In this document: positions 53,457 to 64,000 of the stretch, one piece after another
Numbering within the stretch: the first letter of the stretch is position 1
How the letters are laid out: each line of letters begins with the position of its first letter
Assembly: GCF_014196115.1 (NCBI RefSeq)
Contig: NZ_JACIDB010000001.1
Coordinates: 682,001-746,000, forward strand
DNA length: 64,000 bases
Source: Sphingomonas aquatilis
GTDB taxonomy: Bacteria; Pseudomonadota; Alphaproteobacteria; Sphingomonadales; Sphingomonadaceae
Direction: 5' to 3'
Translations under genes and position numbers: made by a program
The notes under the pieces: generated by a model
Seen by the model: the letters and a program-made list of their open reading frames with translations, nothing else
The model's database searches: none
Told to the model about the DNA's origin: nothing

Positions 53457-53945
53457 TTAGAGCCCCAGCTTCTGGACGTTGGCGCGCTCGGCTTCGGGGA
53501 TCATGCCCTCCAGCACCGCCCAATAGCCCGACACCGCCTCCTGGCCGGCGGATTGATAGGCCTGCGCCATCTTGACGCGCACCGCCTCGAACAGGTCGCT
53601 TTCGAGCTGCGCGCCCTCCGTGGTCAGGCGCAGCAGCCGCTGGCGGCGGTCGCGTTCGCCGGGCCGGGCGGTCACGAGCTTGCGGTCGCTCAGCTCGTTG
53701 AGTACGCGACCCAGCGATTGCTTGGTGATCGCCAGCATCGCCAGCAGCTCGCTGACCGTCAGATCGGGCTTGCGGGCGATGAAATACAAGGCACGGTGGT
53801 GCGCGCGGCCCAATCCCTGGGCGGCAAGCCCCTGGTCGATGGAGCGCGTGAGATGGCTATGGCCGAAATACAGCAGTTCCATGCCACGACGGAGTTCGGG
53901 TTCACGCAGGAATTGCGCGGATGCGGAGGACACTGGGGCAGCCAT
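53457..53945 (-). CDS. MarR family transcriptional regulator
   Basis: A 162-residue winged-helix regulator with the MarR DNA-binding core: [56 protein letters not shown]. It lies divergent from the aminotransferase gene with 61 bases between the two starts, so it may control it or itself. A longer GTG start at 53963 is in frame; the ATG at 53945 is preferred. Confidence 0.87.
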   Translation of the reverse strand: MAAPVSSASAQFLREPELRRGMELLYFGHSHLTRSIDQGLAAQGLGRAHHRALYFIARKPDLTVSELLAMLAITKQSLGRVLNELSDRKLVTARPGERDRRQRLLRLTTEGAQLESDLFEAVRVKMAQAYQSAGQEAVSGYWAVLEGMIPEAERANVQKLGL

Positions 53946-54006
53946 ATTGACCGGTTTAGCCACCGTCCCTACGCGTCTGCAACCCCTGATGTCTGAGAGA
54001 AATCAA

Positions 54007-55113
54007 ATGAATGCGCCTTCGACGGCCGGGTCGGCCGCTTTTCGCTTCGATCCCAGCACCACGCCGGTGGACGCCAACGAGCGCGCGGCGCGGCTGGTCG
54101 ATCCGGGGTTCGGCCGCGTCTTCACCGACCATATGGCGGTGATCCGCTACACCGAGGGGCAGGGCTGGCACGACGCCGTCATCACCGCGCGCGCGCCGGT
54201 GACGGTCGATCCCTCCACTGCGGTGCTGCATTATGCGCAGGAGATTTTCGAAGGGCTGAAGGCCTATCGTCTGGATGACGGCGGCATGGCGCTGTTCCGT
54301 CCCGACGCGAACGCGCGCCGCTTCAACAACAGCGCGCGCCGGCTCGCGATGCCCGAACTGCCCGAAGAGCTGTTCCTTGAATCGTGCCGCCAATTGGTCC
54401 GGACCGAGCGCGACTGGTTTCCCCAGATCGACGGCGGCGCGCTGTACCTGCGCCCCTTCATGTATGCGAGCGAGGCGTTCCTGGGCGTGAAGCCGTCCGC
54501 CGAATATCTCTACATGGTCATCGCATCCTCGGTCGGCGCCTATTGGAAGGGCGGCGCGCGCGCGGTGTCGATCTGGGTCAGCCAGAATTACACGCGCGCC
54601 GCGCCCGGCGGCACAGGCGAGGCGAAGTGCGGCGGCAATTACGCCGCCAGCCTGGCCGCGCAGTCGGAAGCGATCGCGCAAGGGTGCGACCAGGTCGTCT
54701 TCCTCGACGCGGTCGAGCGCCGCTGGGTCGAGGAACTGGGTGGCATGAACGTCTTCTTCGTGTTCGACGACGGATCGATGGTGACGCCGCCGCTGACCGG
54801 CACGATCCTGCCCGGCATCACCCGCGATTCGATCATCCGCATCGCCCGCGACCAGGGCCTGACGGTGCGCGAGGAGCCCTATGGCATCGACCAATGGCGC
54901 GCCGACGCCGCGAGCGGCCGCCTGACCGAAGCCTTCGCCTGCGGCACCGCCGCGGTCGTCACCCCGATCGGCCAGGTGGTGGAAGCGACCGGTCGCTTCA
55001 CCATCGGCAGCGGCGGCACCGGCCAGCTGACGCAGCGCATGCTCGACGCGCTGTCGGCGATCCAGCGCGGCCGCGCCGCCGACCCGCACGGCTGGCTCGA
55101 ACGACTGGATTGA
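54007..55113 (+). CDS. ilvE: Branched-chain amino acid aminotransferase
   Basis: A 368-residue fold type IV PLP enzyme. Lys207 in GTGEAKCGGNYAAS is the expected PLP Lys. HYAQEIFEGLKAY near residue 75-87, and FACGTAAVVTPIG near 300, are the family's other landmarks. It exchanges amino groups for leucine, isoleucine and valine synthesis or breakdown. It is divergent from the MarR gene and ends in a hairpin. Confidence 0.95.
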   Translation: MNAPSTAGSAAFRFDPSTTPVDANERAARLVDPGFGRVFTDHMAVIRYTEGQGWHDAVITARAPVTVDPSTAVLHYAQEIFEGLKAYRLDDGGMALFRPDANARRFNNSARRLAMPELPEELFLESCRQLVRTERDWFPQIDGGALYLRPFMYASEAFLGVKPSAEYLYMVIASSVGAYWKGGARAVSIWVSQNYTRAAPGGTGEAKCGGNYAASLAAQSEAIAQGCDQVVFLDAVERRWVEELGGMNVFFVFDDGSMVTPPLTGTILPGITRDSIIRIARDQGLTVREEPYGIDQWRADAASGRLTEAFACGTAAVVTPIGQVVEATGRFTIGSGGTGQLTQRMLDALSAIQRGRAADPHGWLERLD

Positions 55114-55123
55114 GGACGCGCGG

Positions 55124-55156
55124 CCGGGTTTTCCTGGCGTTCACGCGAAAACCCGG
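55124..55156 (+). terminator. Hairpin after ilvE
   Basis: CCGGGTTTTC and GAAAACCCGG pair over 10 bases around 13 bases of loop. There is no immediate U run after it, though GGGGCTTTT comes 9 bases later, so termination may be partial. Confidence 0.5.
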
Positions 55157-55189
55157 CGTGTTGGGGCTTTTCACGCGCCGCCCGCCGGC

Positions 55190-55195
55190 TATAAG
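55190..55195 (+). promoter_or_regulatory. -10 element for tRNA-Gln
   Basis: TATAAG lies 14 bases before the first tRNA base, with CTTTTC 17 bases upstream of it as a weak -35. Confidence 0.5.
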
Positions 55196-55208
55196 GCGCG
55201 CCTCCCGG

Positions 55209-55283
55209 TGGGGCGTCGCCAAGCGGTAAGGCAACGGTTTTTGGTACCGTCATACGCAGGTTCGAATCCTGCCGCCCCAGCCA
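55209..55283 (+). tRNA. tRNA-Gln (anticodon TTG)
   Basis: A complete 75-base cloverleaf. The acceptor stem TGGGGCG pairs with CGCCCCA at 55273-55279, the anticodon arm ACGGT...ACCGT holds loop TTTTGGT with anticodon TTG, the T-arm is GCAGG-TTCGAAT-CCTGC, and CCA is encoded. It reads CAA and CAG. Confidence 0.97.
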
Positions 55284-55572
55284 TCTGCCTGAAATCTCAG
55301 CCGAACGTGATGTGTGCCTGTCGTGGTGGACCGCTGGCTGGAAGGCCGCGCGTGCCATGGGGGCGCTCCGCGGTGACGCGGATGATGCTGGCGGTGCTCG
55401 ACAGGCGGGCCAGGGCAGGAAATCGAGATAATCGAGCGGGTGCTCCAAGCGATCGCTAGGGGCATACTGTCCGCCTCTGATCGGCAAGAGGGGTAGGCCC
55501 ATGTTAGGCCATGCGGCCTAGCATCCGGCCTCGTCCGACTGCGGGCGGGGGAGACGTCTCCTTACGCTCGCA
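55284..55572. other. Intergenic stretch after tRNA-Gln
   Basis: About 290 bases with no gene and no clear repeat seen. The minus-strand operon ends at 55573 on the right. Confidence 0.4.
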
Positions 55573-56652
55573 TCAGGCGGTGCTCCATGGCGTCTTTGCC
55601 GGATCGGCGGTGCGGCCGTCCTGTATCGCGCCTGGTGTTCTGGAGAAGCGTGGGGTCGGCGCGGTGTGGGGGATGCCGTGCTGATCGACGAACGTGCCGC
55701 GCGCTCGAAGATGGGGATCGTGGAGCGCCTCTTGCGTGGTGAGGACGGGGTAGACGCAGGCGTCGGTGCCGCGGAACAGCGCCGTCCAGTGCGCGCAGGG
55801 CTGGCTGGCGAAGGCGGCTTCGAGCAGCCGTGTGGTTTCGGGCCATGCCGCCTCGCGCTGCAGGTCCGATGGGCGGTCGCAGGCAATGCCCAGCGTCGTG
55901 AGCAGCTGCGCCCAGAATTGCGGCTCGATCGCGCCGACGGCGATCTGGCGGCCGTCGGCGCACATGTAGGTGCGGTAATATGGGGCGGCGCCGGCGAGGG
56001 GGTTTCGGTCGCGGTGCAGCGAGATGCGTCCGGATGGCGTGAGGCCGGTGAACATCGTCATGAGATTGCTGACGCCGTCGACGATCGCGGCGTCGACGAC
56101 CTGCCCGCGGCCGGAGCGTTCGCGCTCCCACAGGGCGGCCATGATGCCGAAAGCGAGGAACATCGAGCCGCCGCCGAAGTCGCCGACGAGATTGAGCGGC
56201 GGGGGCGACCGTTCGCCGGCCTGGCCCATCGCGGCGAGTGCGCCCGTCATGGCGATGTAATTGATGTCATGGCCGGCGGTTTGGGCGAGTGGGCCATCTT
56301 GTCCCCACCCCGTCATCCGGCCGTAGACGAGCCGGTCGTTGCGGCCGCACAGGATGTCGGGGCCGAGGCCGAGGCGCTCCATGACGCCGGGGCGGAAGCC
56401 TTCGATCAGCACATCGGCCGTGTCGCAGAGGGCGATCGCCTGATCGCGCCCTTCGTCGCTGCGGATGTCGAGCGTCATGACCGTCCGGCCGCGATCCATG
56501 ATCGGGTTGGGCCAGCCATTGCCGCCAGGGCGATCGATCCGCACGACGTCCGCGCCCTGATCGGACAGCAGCATCGCGCAATGCGGGCCGGGACCGATGC
56601 TGACGAACTCCACCACGCGAAGGCCGACGAGCGGCCCGGATGCTTCGGCCAT
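55573..56652 (-). CDS. CoA-transferase family III, alpha-methylacyl-CoA racemase-like
   Basis: A 359-residue CaiB/BaiF family protein. It has the AMACR catalytic residues: His128 in AGHDINY and Asp158 in VGDFGGGSM, matching His126 and Asp156 of the mycobacterial enzyme, and it keeps the acidic segment DAAIVDG. It should therefore change the 2-methyl configuration of branched acyl-CoA esters, rather than move CoA. Last gene of the acyl-CoA operon, just after the ferredoxin. MAEASGPLVGLRVVEF is the family start. Confidence 0.87.
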   Translation of the reverse strand: MAEASGPLVGLRVVEFVSIGPGPHCAMLLSDQGADVVRIDRPGGNGWPNPIMDRGRTVMTLDIRSDEGRDQAIALCDTADVLIEGFRPGVMERLGLGPDILCGRNDRLVYGRMTGWGQDGPLAQTAGHDINYIAMTGALAAMGQAGERSPPPLNLVGDFGGGSMFLAFGIMAALWERERSGRGQVVDAAIVDGVSNLMTMFTGLTPSGRISLHRDRNPLAGAAPYYRTYMCADGRQIAVGAIEPQFWAQLLTTLGIACDRPSDLQREAAWPETTRLLEAAFASQPCAHWTALFRGTDACVYPVLTTQEALHDPHLRARGTFVDQHGIPHTAPTPRFSRTPGAIQDGRTADPAKTPWSTA

Positions 56653-56654
56653 GG

Positions 56655-59905
<3,251 letters not shown>

Positions 59906-59909
<4 letters not shown>

Positions 59910-60976
59910 CGGCAGCTCTCCATGGCCTCGCGGGCCAGACGGGCGAGGCGGGGGAAGGCCGCGGCACGCTCGCGGGCGTGGGCGGAGGCGGCAGTGCCGC
60001 GGATCACCCGGCCCTTGATGCCGTGGAAGATCGCAGCGAGGCGGAAGACGTTGAAGGCGACGTAAAAATCGTAATGGGGAATGGCGGTGCGGCCCGTGCG
60101 CGCGCAGTAGGCGGCGATGTACTCCCGCTCGCTGGGGATACCGAGCGCGGCGATGTCCGCGCCGGCCAGCCCGGCGACGATGTCGGGCGGCATCCGGTAC
60201 ATCATCGCATGATAGGCGAAATCGGCGAGCGGATGGCCGAGTGTGGAGAGCTCCCAGTCGAGTACCGCGAGGATGCGCGGTTCGGTGGGGTGGAAGATCA
60301 TGTTGTCGCAGCGGAAATCGCCGTGGACGATCCGTGTCTCGTCGTCCGCGGGGATGTTGTCGGGCAACCACGCGACCAAGGCGTCCATGTCCGAATCGCG
60401 GCCGGCATCGGCATCGTCCTGATATTGTTTCGACCAGCGCGCGATCTGCCGCGCGAAGTAATTGCCGGGCCGCCCGTAATCACCGAGGCCGACGGCGGCG
60501 TAATCGACGCCGTGCAGGGCAGCGAGCGTCGCGTTCATCGCGTCGAAATAGGCGGCGCGCTCTTCCCGCGGCACGTCTGGGAAGGTCGCGTCCCAGACGA
60601 TCCGTCCCTCGACCAGCCCCATCACGAAGAACGGCGTGCCGATGACGCCGTCGTCGGCGCAGATGCCTTGGACTGGCGCGACCGGCACGTCGGTATTCGC
60701 CAGCGCGGTGAGCACGCGCGCTTCGCGCAACACATCGTGTGCGCCCTTCAACAGCGGCCCCGGCGGTTTACGGCGCAGCACATAAGCGGCGCCGGGCGTG
60801 GTCAGGCGATAGGTGGGGTTGGACTGCCCGCCCTTGAACTGGTCCACGGTCAGCGGCCCGGAAAAGCCATCGACATGGTCGGCCATCCAGCGGGCGAGCG
60901 CGGCCTCGTCGAAACGGTGCGCGTCCCGGACGGCGGTGGTGCCCGCGTTGGCGGTCTGGCTGAGCGCTTCGGTCAT
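59906..60976 (-). CDS. APH-fold phosphotransferase (LvaA / ACAD10-11 kinase-like)
   Basis: A 356-residue aminoglycoside-kinase-fold protein. The catalytic HGDFRCDNMIF and the metal site DWELSTLGHPLADFAY near residues 195-230 are intact. This branch includes LvaA of the levulinate pathway and the kinase half of ACAD10 and ACAD11, which phosphorylate 4-hydroxyacyl-CoA. The neighbouring acyl-CoA dehydrogenase fits the same pathway. It is coupled to the 51-residue ORF on one side and to the crotonase on the other. Confidence 0.88.
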
Positions 60977-61128
60977 AGCGCCGTCCAGACGGACGCGCGT
61001 TTGGCGGCGCGGGCGTCAGGCGCGGCGTCCGGTGCGTCATGCGTTAGGGCGTTCAACGCCGTGTACGCTTCGAGGCGGGCGATCGTCAGCCGGCCCGCGC
61101 GCGCGATCCGGATATAGCGGTGCGTCAT
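60973..61128 (-). CDS. 51-residue ORF coupled between dehydrogenase and kinase
   Basis: A basic then Ala-rich peptide (MTHRYIRIARAGRLTIARLEAYTALN..., 51 residues). Its ATG overlaps the upstream dehydrogenase stop as ATGA and its stop overlaps the kinase ATG as ATGA, so it is translated in chain with both. It does not read like LvaB/DUF6285, which is about twice as long, but it holds that gene's place. Unknown function. Confidence 0.55.
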   Translation of the reverse strand: MTHRYIRIARAGRLTIARLEAYTALNALTHDAPDAAPDARAAKRASVWTAL

Positions 61129-62309
61129 GCCTGCGCCGCCTTCCAGTCGCGCTTGATCTTCTTGGCGAGGCTCCATTTGTGGACTTCGGTCGGGCCGTCG
61201 TAGATGCGGAAGGCACGGATTTCGCGGAACACCTGTTCGACGATCGTATCGCCGGTGACGCCGGTGCCGCCCATCACCTGCACACAGCGGTCGGCGACGC
61301 GCATCAGCGCTTCCGACACGGCGACCTTGGTCATCGAGCTTTCCGGACCGCCGTTCGCGCCGCCATCCAGCGCGTCGGCGCACCAGTCGATCATCAATTC
61401 GGCCTGTTTCAGATCGATGAGGTTTTCGGCGAGCATGAAGCCGACGCCTTCGTGATCGATCAGCACCTTGCCGAAGGCATGGCGGCGATTGGCGTAGTCG
61501 GTCGCGATCTCATGCGCGCGGACGCACGCGCCGAGCCAGCGCATGCAGTGCGACAACCGGGCCGGGGCGAGGCGGATCTGGGCATATTTGAACCCTTCGC
61601 CGCTGTGCCCCAGCATCTGGTCGGCCGGAATGCGCAGATTGTCGATCCGCACCACGGCATGGCCACCGGGCATCGAGCTGTCGATCGTATCGAGCACGCG
61701 TTCGATGGTGATCGCCGGGTCGGGCAGGTCGACCAGAAACATGCAGGCGCCCCCGGTCCCGTCGGTGGCGTCCGACTTCGCCATGACGATCCCGACCTTC
61801 GCGCCCTCGGCACCGGTGATGAACGCCTTGCGACCGTTGACCACCCAGTGATTGCCGTCGAGCGTCGCAGTGGTCTGCATCATCGACGGGTCCGAGCCGG
61901 CGCCGCCGTCTGCCGCGGGTTCGGTCATGAAGAACGCCGAGCGTGCGTCGCCGCGCATCAGCGGATCGAGGAAGCGGCGCTTCTGATCGTCGCTGCCGAC
62001 CTTGCCGAGCAGGTACATGTTGCCCTCGTCCGGCGCGGCGGTGTTGACCGCAATCGGGCCGAGCGGGGACAGGCCGGACTGGCGCAGGACATAGGCGGTC
62101 TCGCGCTGTGTCAGATGCGTGCCATCGGGCAGGATGTGGGGGGTGAGCACGCCTGCCGCGCGCGCCTTGCCGCGCAATTCGTCGACCAGCGCGTCGCTGG
62201 GCCCGTGCGCGTCAAGGCGCGGGTCGCTTTCGTACGGCGCGACGACATCGCGGACGAAGGCCTCCACCGCCGCGCCGATGGTACGCGCCCGCTCGGTGGG
62301 CGCGGTCAT
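61125..62309 (-). CDS. Acyl-CoA dehydrogenase (LvaC / ACAD10-11-like)
   Basis: A 394-residue flavoprotein of the acyl-CoA dehydrogenase family. FAD and substrate blocks are FFMTEPAADGGAGSDPSMM and the FLVDLPDPAITIERVLDTID strand; the C-terminal VMGGTGVTGDTIVEQVFREIRAFRIYDGPTEVHKW segment has the EVH motif of the ACAD11 subgroup. It should oxidise, or eliminate phosphate from, an acyl-CoA. Overlaps the SDR stop as ATGA (62306-62309). Confidence 0.9.
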   Translation of the reverse strand: MTAPTERARTIGAAVEAFVRDVVAPYESDPRLDAHGPSDALVDELRGKARAAGVLTPHILPDGTHLTQRETAYVLRQSGLSPLGPIAVNTAAPDEGNMYLLGKVGSDDQKRRFLDPLMRGDARSAFFMTEPAADGGAGSDPSMMQTTATLDGNHWVVNGRKAFITGAEGAKVGIVMAKSDATDGTGGACMFLVDLPDPAITIERVLDTIDSSMPGGHAVVRIDNLRIPADQMLGHSGEGFKYAQIRLAPARLSHCMRWLGACVRAHEIATDYANRRHAFGKVLIDHEGVGFMLAENLIDLKQAELMIDWCADALDGGANGGPESSMTKVAVSEALMRVADRCVQVMGGTGVTGDTIVEQVFREIRAFRIYDGPTEVHKWSLAKKIKRDWKAAQA

Positions 62310-63067
62310 CGCGGCGCCATCCGGATCGCGCCGTCGAGGCGGATCGTTTCGCCATTGAGCATCGGGTTGGTCACGATCGATTCGACCAGCTGCGCATATT
62401 CGTCGGGCTGGCCGAGGCGGCTGGGGAAGGGCACCTGCGCACCCAGGCTGTCCTGCGCCTCCTGCGGCAGCGTCGCGAGCAGCGGCGTCCAGAAGATGCC
62501 GGGCGCGATCGTCATCACGCGGATGCCATAGCGCGCCAGTTCCCGCGCGATCGGCAGCGTCATGCCGACCACGCCGCCCTTGGATGCGGCATAGGCAGCC
62601 TGCCCGATCTGACCGTCATAGGCAGCGACGGAGGCGGTGTTGATGACGACGCCGCGCTCCTCGCCGATCGGCGCCGCGGTGTGGAGTGCCGCGGCGAATT
62701 TCGACAGGACGTTGAACGTGCCGATCAGATTGATCGTCACGATTTTCGAGAAGGACGCGAGCGGCAGCGGGTTGCCGTCGCGGTCGATCACCTTCGCAGG
62801 CGGGCCGATGCCGGCGCAATTCACCAGAATGCGCGCCTTGCCGTTGACGCCCTCCGCTTCCGCGATGGCATCGGCGACCGCCTGTTCGTCGGTGACATCG
62901 ACGCGCACGAAATGCCCGCCGATCTCCTGCGCTAGCGCCGTGCCGAGATCGGCGTTGAGATCGAAGATCGTGACCTTGGCGCCCTGAGCCGCAAGCCGTT
63001 TGGCGGTGCCGCCGCCAAGGCCGGAGGCCCCGCCCGTCACGATCGCCGCAATGCCATCGATATTCAT
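62306..63067 (-). CDS. SDR oxidoreductase, 3-hydroxyacyl-CoA dehydrogenase type 2 (HSD10)-like
   Basis: A 253-residue short-chain dehydrogenase. Nucleotide motif GGASGLGGGTAKRL near residue 12, NCAGIGPP near 87, and the active-site YAASKGG with upstream Ser near 145-160. The sequence resembles HSD10, which oxidises 3-hydroxyacyl-CoA including 2-methyl-branched ones. That would fit an AMACR-like partner. Overlaps the downstream dehydrogenase gene. Confidence 0.9.
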   Translation of the reverse strand: MNIDGIAAIVTGGASGLGGGTAKRLAAQGAKVTIFDLNADLGTALAQEIGGHFVRVDVTDEQAVADAIAEAEGVNGKARILVNCAGIGPPAKVIDRDGNPLPLASFSKIVTINLIGTFNVLSKFAAALHTAAPIGEERGVVINTASVAAYDGQIGQAAYAASKGGVVGMTLPIARELARYGIRVMTIAPGIFWTPLLATLPQEAQDSLGAQVPFPSRLGQPDEYAQLVESIVTNPMLNGETIRLDGAIRMAPR

Positions 63068-63107
63068 CCTGTCGTCTCTCCGAATTGGTGGGTTTGGGAG
63101 GGCGCCG

Positions 63108-64000
63108 TCACAGCGCGCGGGCGATCACCATGCGCTGAATGTCCGATGTGCCTTCGTAGATCTGGCAGACGCGGACATCGCGATAGATGCGGGCGAGGCC
63201 GAATTCCTCGAGATAGCCGTAGCCGCCGAGCGTCTGGATCGCGCCGGATACGATCCGTTCGGCCGCCTCCGACGCGAACAGCTTCGCCATCGATGCGGCG
63301 GTCAGCGCCGGCTCGCCCGCGTCCTTCAGCGCGGCGGCGTGCAGTACGAGCTGCCGCGCCGCTTCCAATTGCGTGGCGAGGTCGGCGAGGCGGAAGCCGA
63401 CCGCCTGATGGTCGATGATCGGCTTGCCGAAGCTGCGACGGTCACGCGCATAAGCGACGGCGATGTCGAGCGCGGCCTGCGCCATGCCGACCGACTGGGC
63501 GGCGATGCCGATCCGTCCCGCCTCCAGATTGGCGAGCGCGATGGCATAGCCGCGGCCCTCTTCGCCCAGCAGCGCATCGGCGGGCACGTCGCAGTCGACG
63601 AAGCGCAGCGCGCACGTGTCGGAGGCGGACTGGCCGAGCTTGTGTTCGACCTTGTCGACGACATAGCCGGGCGTGTCGGTGGGGACGAGGAAGGCGGACA
63701 TCCCCTTGCGCCCCGCCCCGGGATCGGTGACGGCGATCACCATCGCAACCCCGGCGATCTTGCCCGACGTGATGAATTGCTTGGCGCCGTTCAGCCGCCA
63801 TCCGCCATCGATGCGCGTTGCGGTGGTGCGGATCGCCGCGGCATCCGATCCCGCATCGCTCTCGGTCAACGCGAAGGCGCCGATCGCGTCGCCGGATACC
63901 AGTCGTGGCAGCCAGCGTGCCTGTTGTGCCGCGCTGCCGTCCTTGAGCAGGCCCGAAACCATGATCGAATTCTGGATCGACACGATCGTCGACAGCGCGC
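63108..64000 (-). CDS. Acyl-CoA dehydrogenase, 5' end outside the window
   Basis: The frame runs off the right edge, so the N-terminus is missing; about 297 residues are visible. Landmarks are FALTESDAGSDAAAIRTTATRIDGG, KQFITSGKIAGVAMV, and the C-terminal QTLGGYGYLEEFGLARIYRDVRVCQIYEGTSDIQRMVIAR. The EGTSDIQ segment next to the catalytic Glu region is typical of short/medium- or branched-chain acyl-CoA dehydrogenases. First visible gene of the operon, 40 bases before the SDR. Confidence 0.93.
   Translation of the reverse strand, partial: ALSTIVSIQNSIMVSGLLKDGSAAQQARWLPRLVSGDAIGAFALTESDAGSDAAAIRTTATRIDGGWRLNGAKQFITSGKIAGVAMVIAVTDPGAGRKGMSAFLVPTDTPGYVVDKVEHKLGQSASDTCALRFVDCDVPADALLGEEGRGYAIALANLEAGRIGIAAQSVGMAQAALDIAVAYARDRRSFGKPIIDHQAVGFRLADLATQLEAARQLVLHAAALKDAGEPALTAASMAKLFASEAAERIVSGAIQTLGGYGYLEEFGLARIYRDVRVCQIYEGTSDIQRMVIARAL

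Noticed and set aside
55284..55562. A small gene after tRNA-Gln
   Set aside because: No frame has a ribosome site or a recognisable sequence.

Overview
The window is about 64 kb of high-GC chromosome from an alphaproteobacterium, most likely Sphingomonas or a close relative (family Sphingomonadaceae). The reasons are the gene types (cyoABCD with SURF1, DUF2794, DUF4169, a DUF6481-like protein, UbiK, a LysR-type OxyR beside ahpF/ahpC, split acyl-CoA catabolic genes), the start and stop overlaps and the families of short palindromic repeats. It looks like core and near-core chromosome. I see no phage, insertion sequence, plasmid or CRISPR genes. Genes are tightly packed on both strands; both window ends cut through genes (tamB on the left, an acyl-CoA dehydrogenase on the right).

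Left third (1-24 kb): end of tamB, a ClC-type Cl-/H+ exchanger, a metallo-beta-lactamase-fold hydrolase, a secreted amidase, two small membrane proteins, a GNAT protein, an exonuclease, then the cytochrome bo3 quinol oxidase operon cyoABCD with a SURF1 gene, read away from an MFS transporter. Next come a Gre-type elongation factor, an LplT-like transporter, pgsA, moaD-moaE and a fasciclin lipoprotein. The peroxide-defence block oxyR-ahpF-ahpC has a promoter carrying an OxyR-like site.

Middle (24-45 kb): a TSUP transporter and cysE (sulfur), a multi-pass membrane protein behind a clear palindromic operator, a spermidine-synthase-like protein, an aldehyde dehydrogenase and a quinone oxidoreductase. 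A single protein of about 1,120 residues joins a GH18-type hydrolase, a NodB deacetylase and a GT2 synthase. It is followed by a divergent TrpF homologue, modABC, a TonB-dependent-receptor-like protein, rplM-rpsI, ctaA and a zinc block (ZIP transporter, orphan I9-type inhibitor domain, MerC-like protein, Zur-type repressor).

Right third (45-64 kb): dxs overlapping a 49-residue membrane peptide and a membrane-tethered HTH regulator, a VapBC-type toxin-antitoxin pair, tlyA, tspO, ubiK, a YbjN protein, proC, a MarR regulator, a branched-chain aminotransferase and tRNA-Gln(TTG). The last 8.4 kb is one operon of acyl-CoA catabolism on the minus strand: acyl-CoA dehydrogenase, HSD10-like SDR, a second acyl-CoA dehydrogenase, a 51-residue ORF, an APH-type kinase, a PaaG-like crotonase, a thiolase, an FMN nitronate-monooxygenase-like enzyme, a ferredoxin and an AMACR-like racemase. 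Most junctions overlap by 1 to 4 bases. The dehydrogenase / small protein / kinase order resembles the lva (4-hydroxyacyl-CoA) pathway and the ACAD10/11 fusion.

The most interesting items are the three-domain polysaccharide protein, the lva-like operon with its 51-residue ORF, the orphan I9 protein inside the zinc block, the Zur-like site with a translationally coupled leader ORF, and several perfect palindromes that look like operators. Functions are read from motifs and context; no database search was run.
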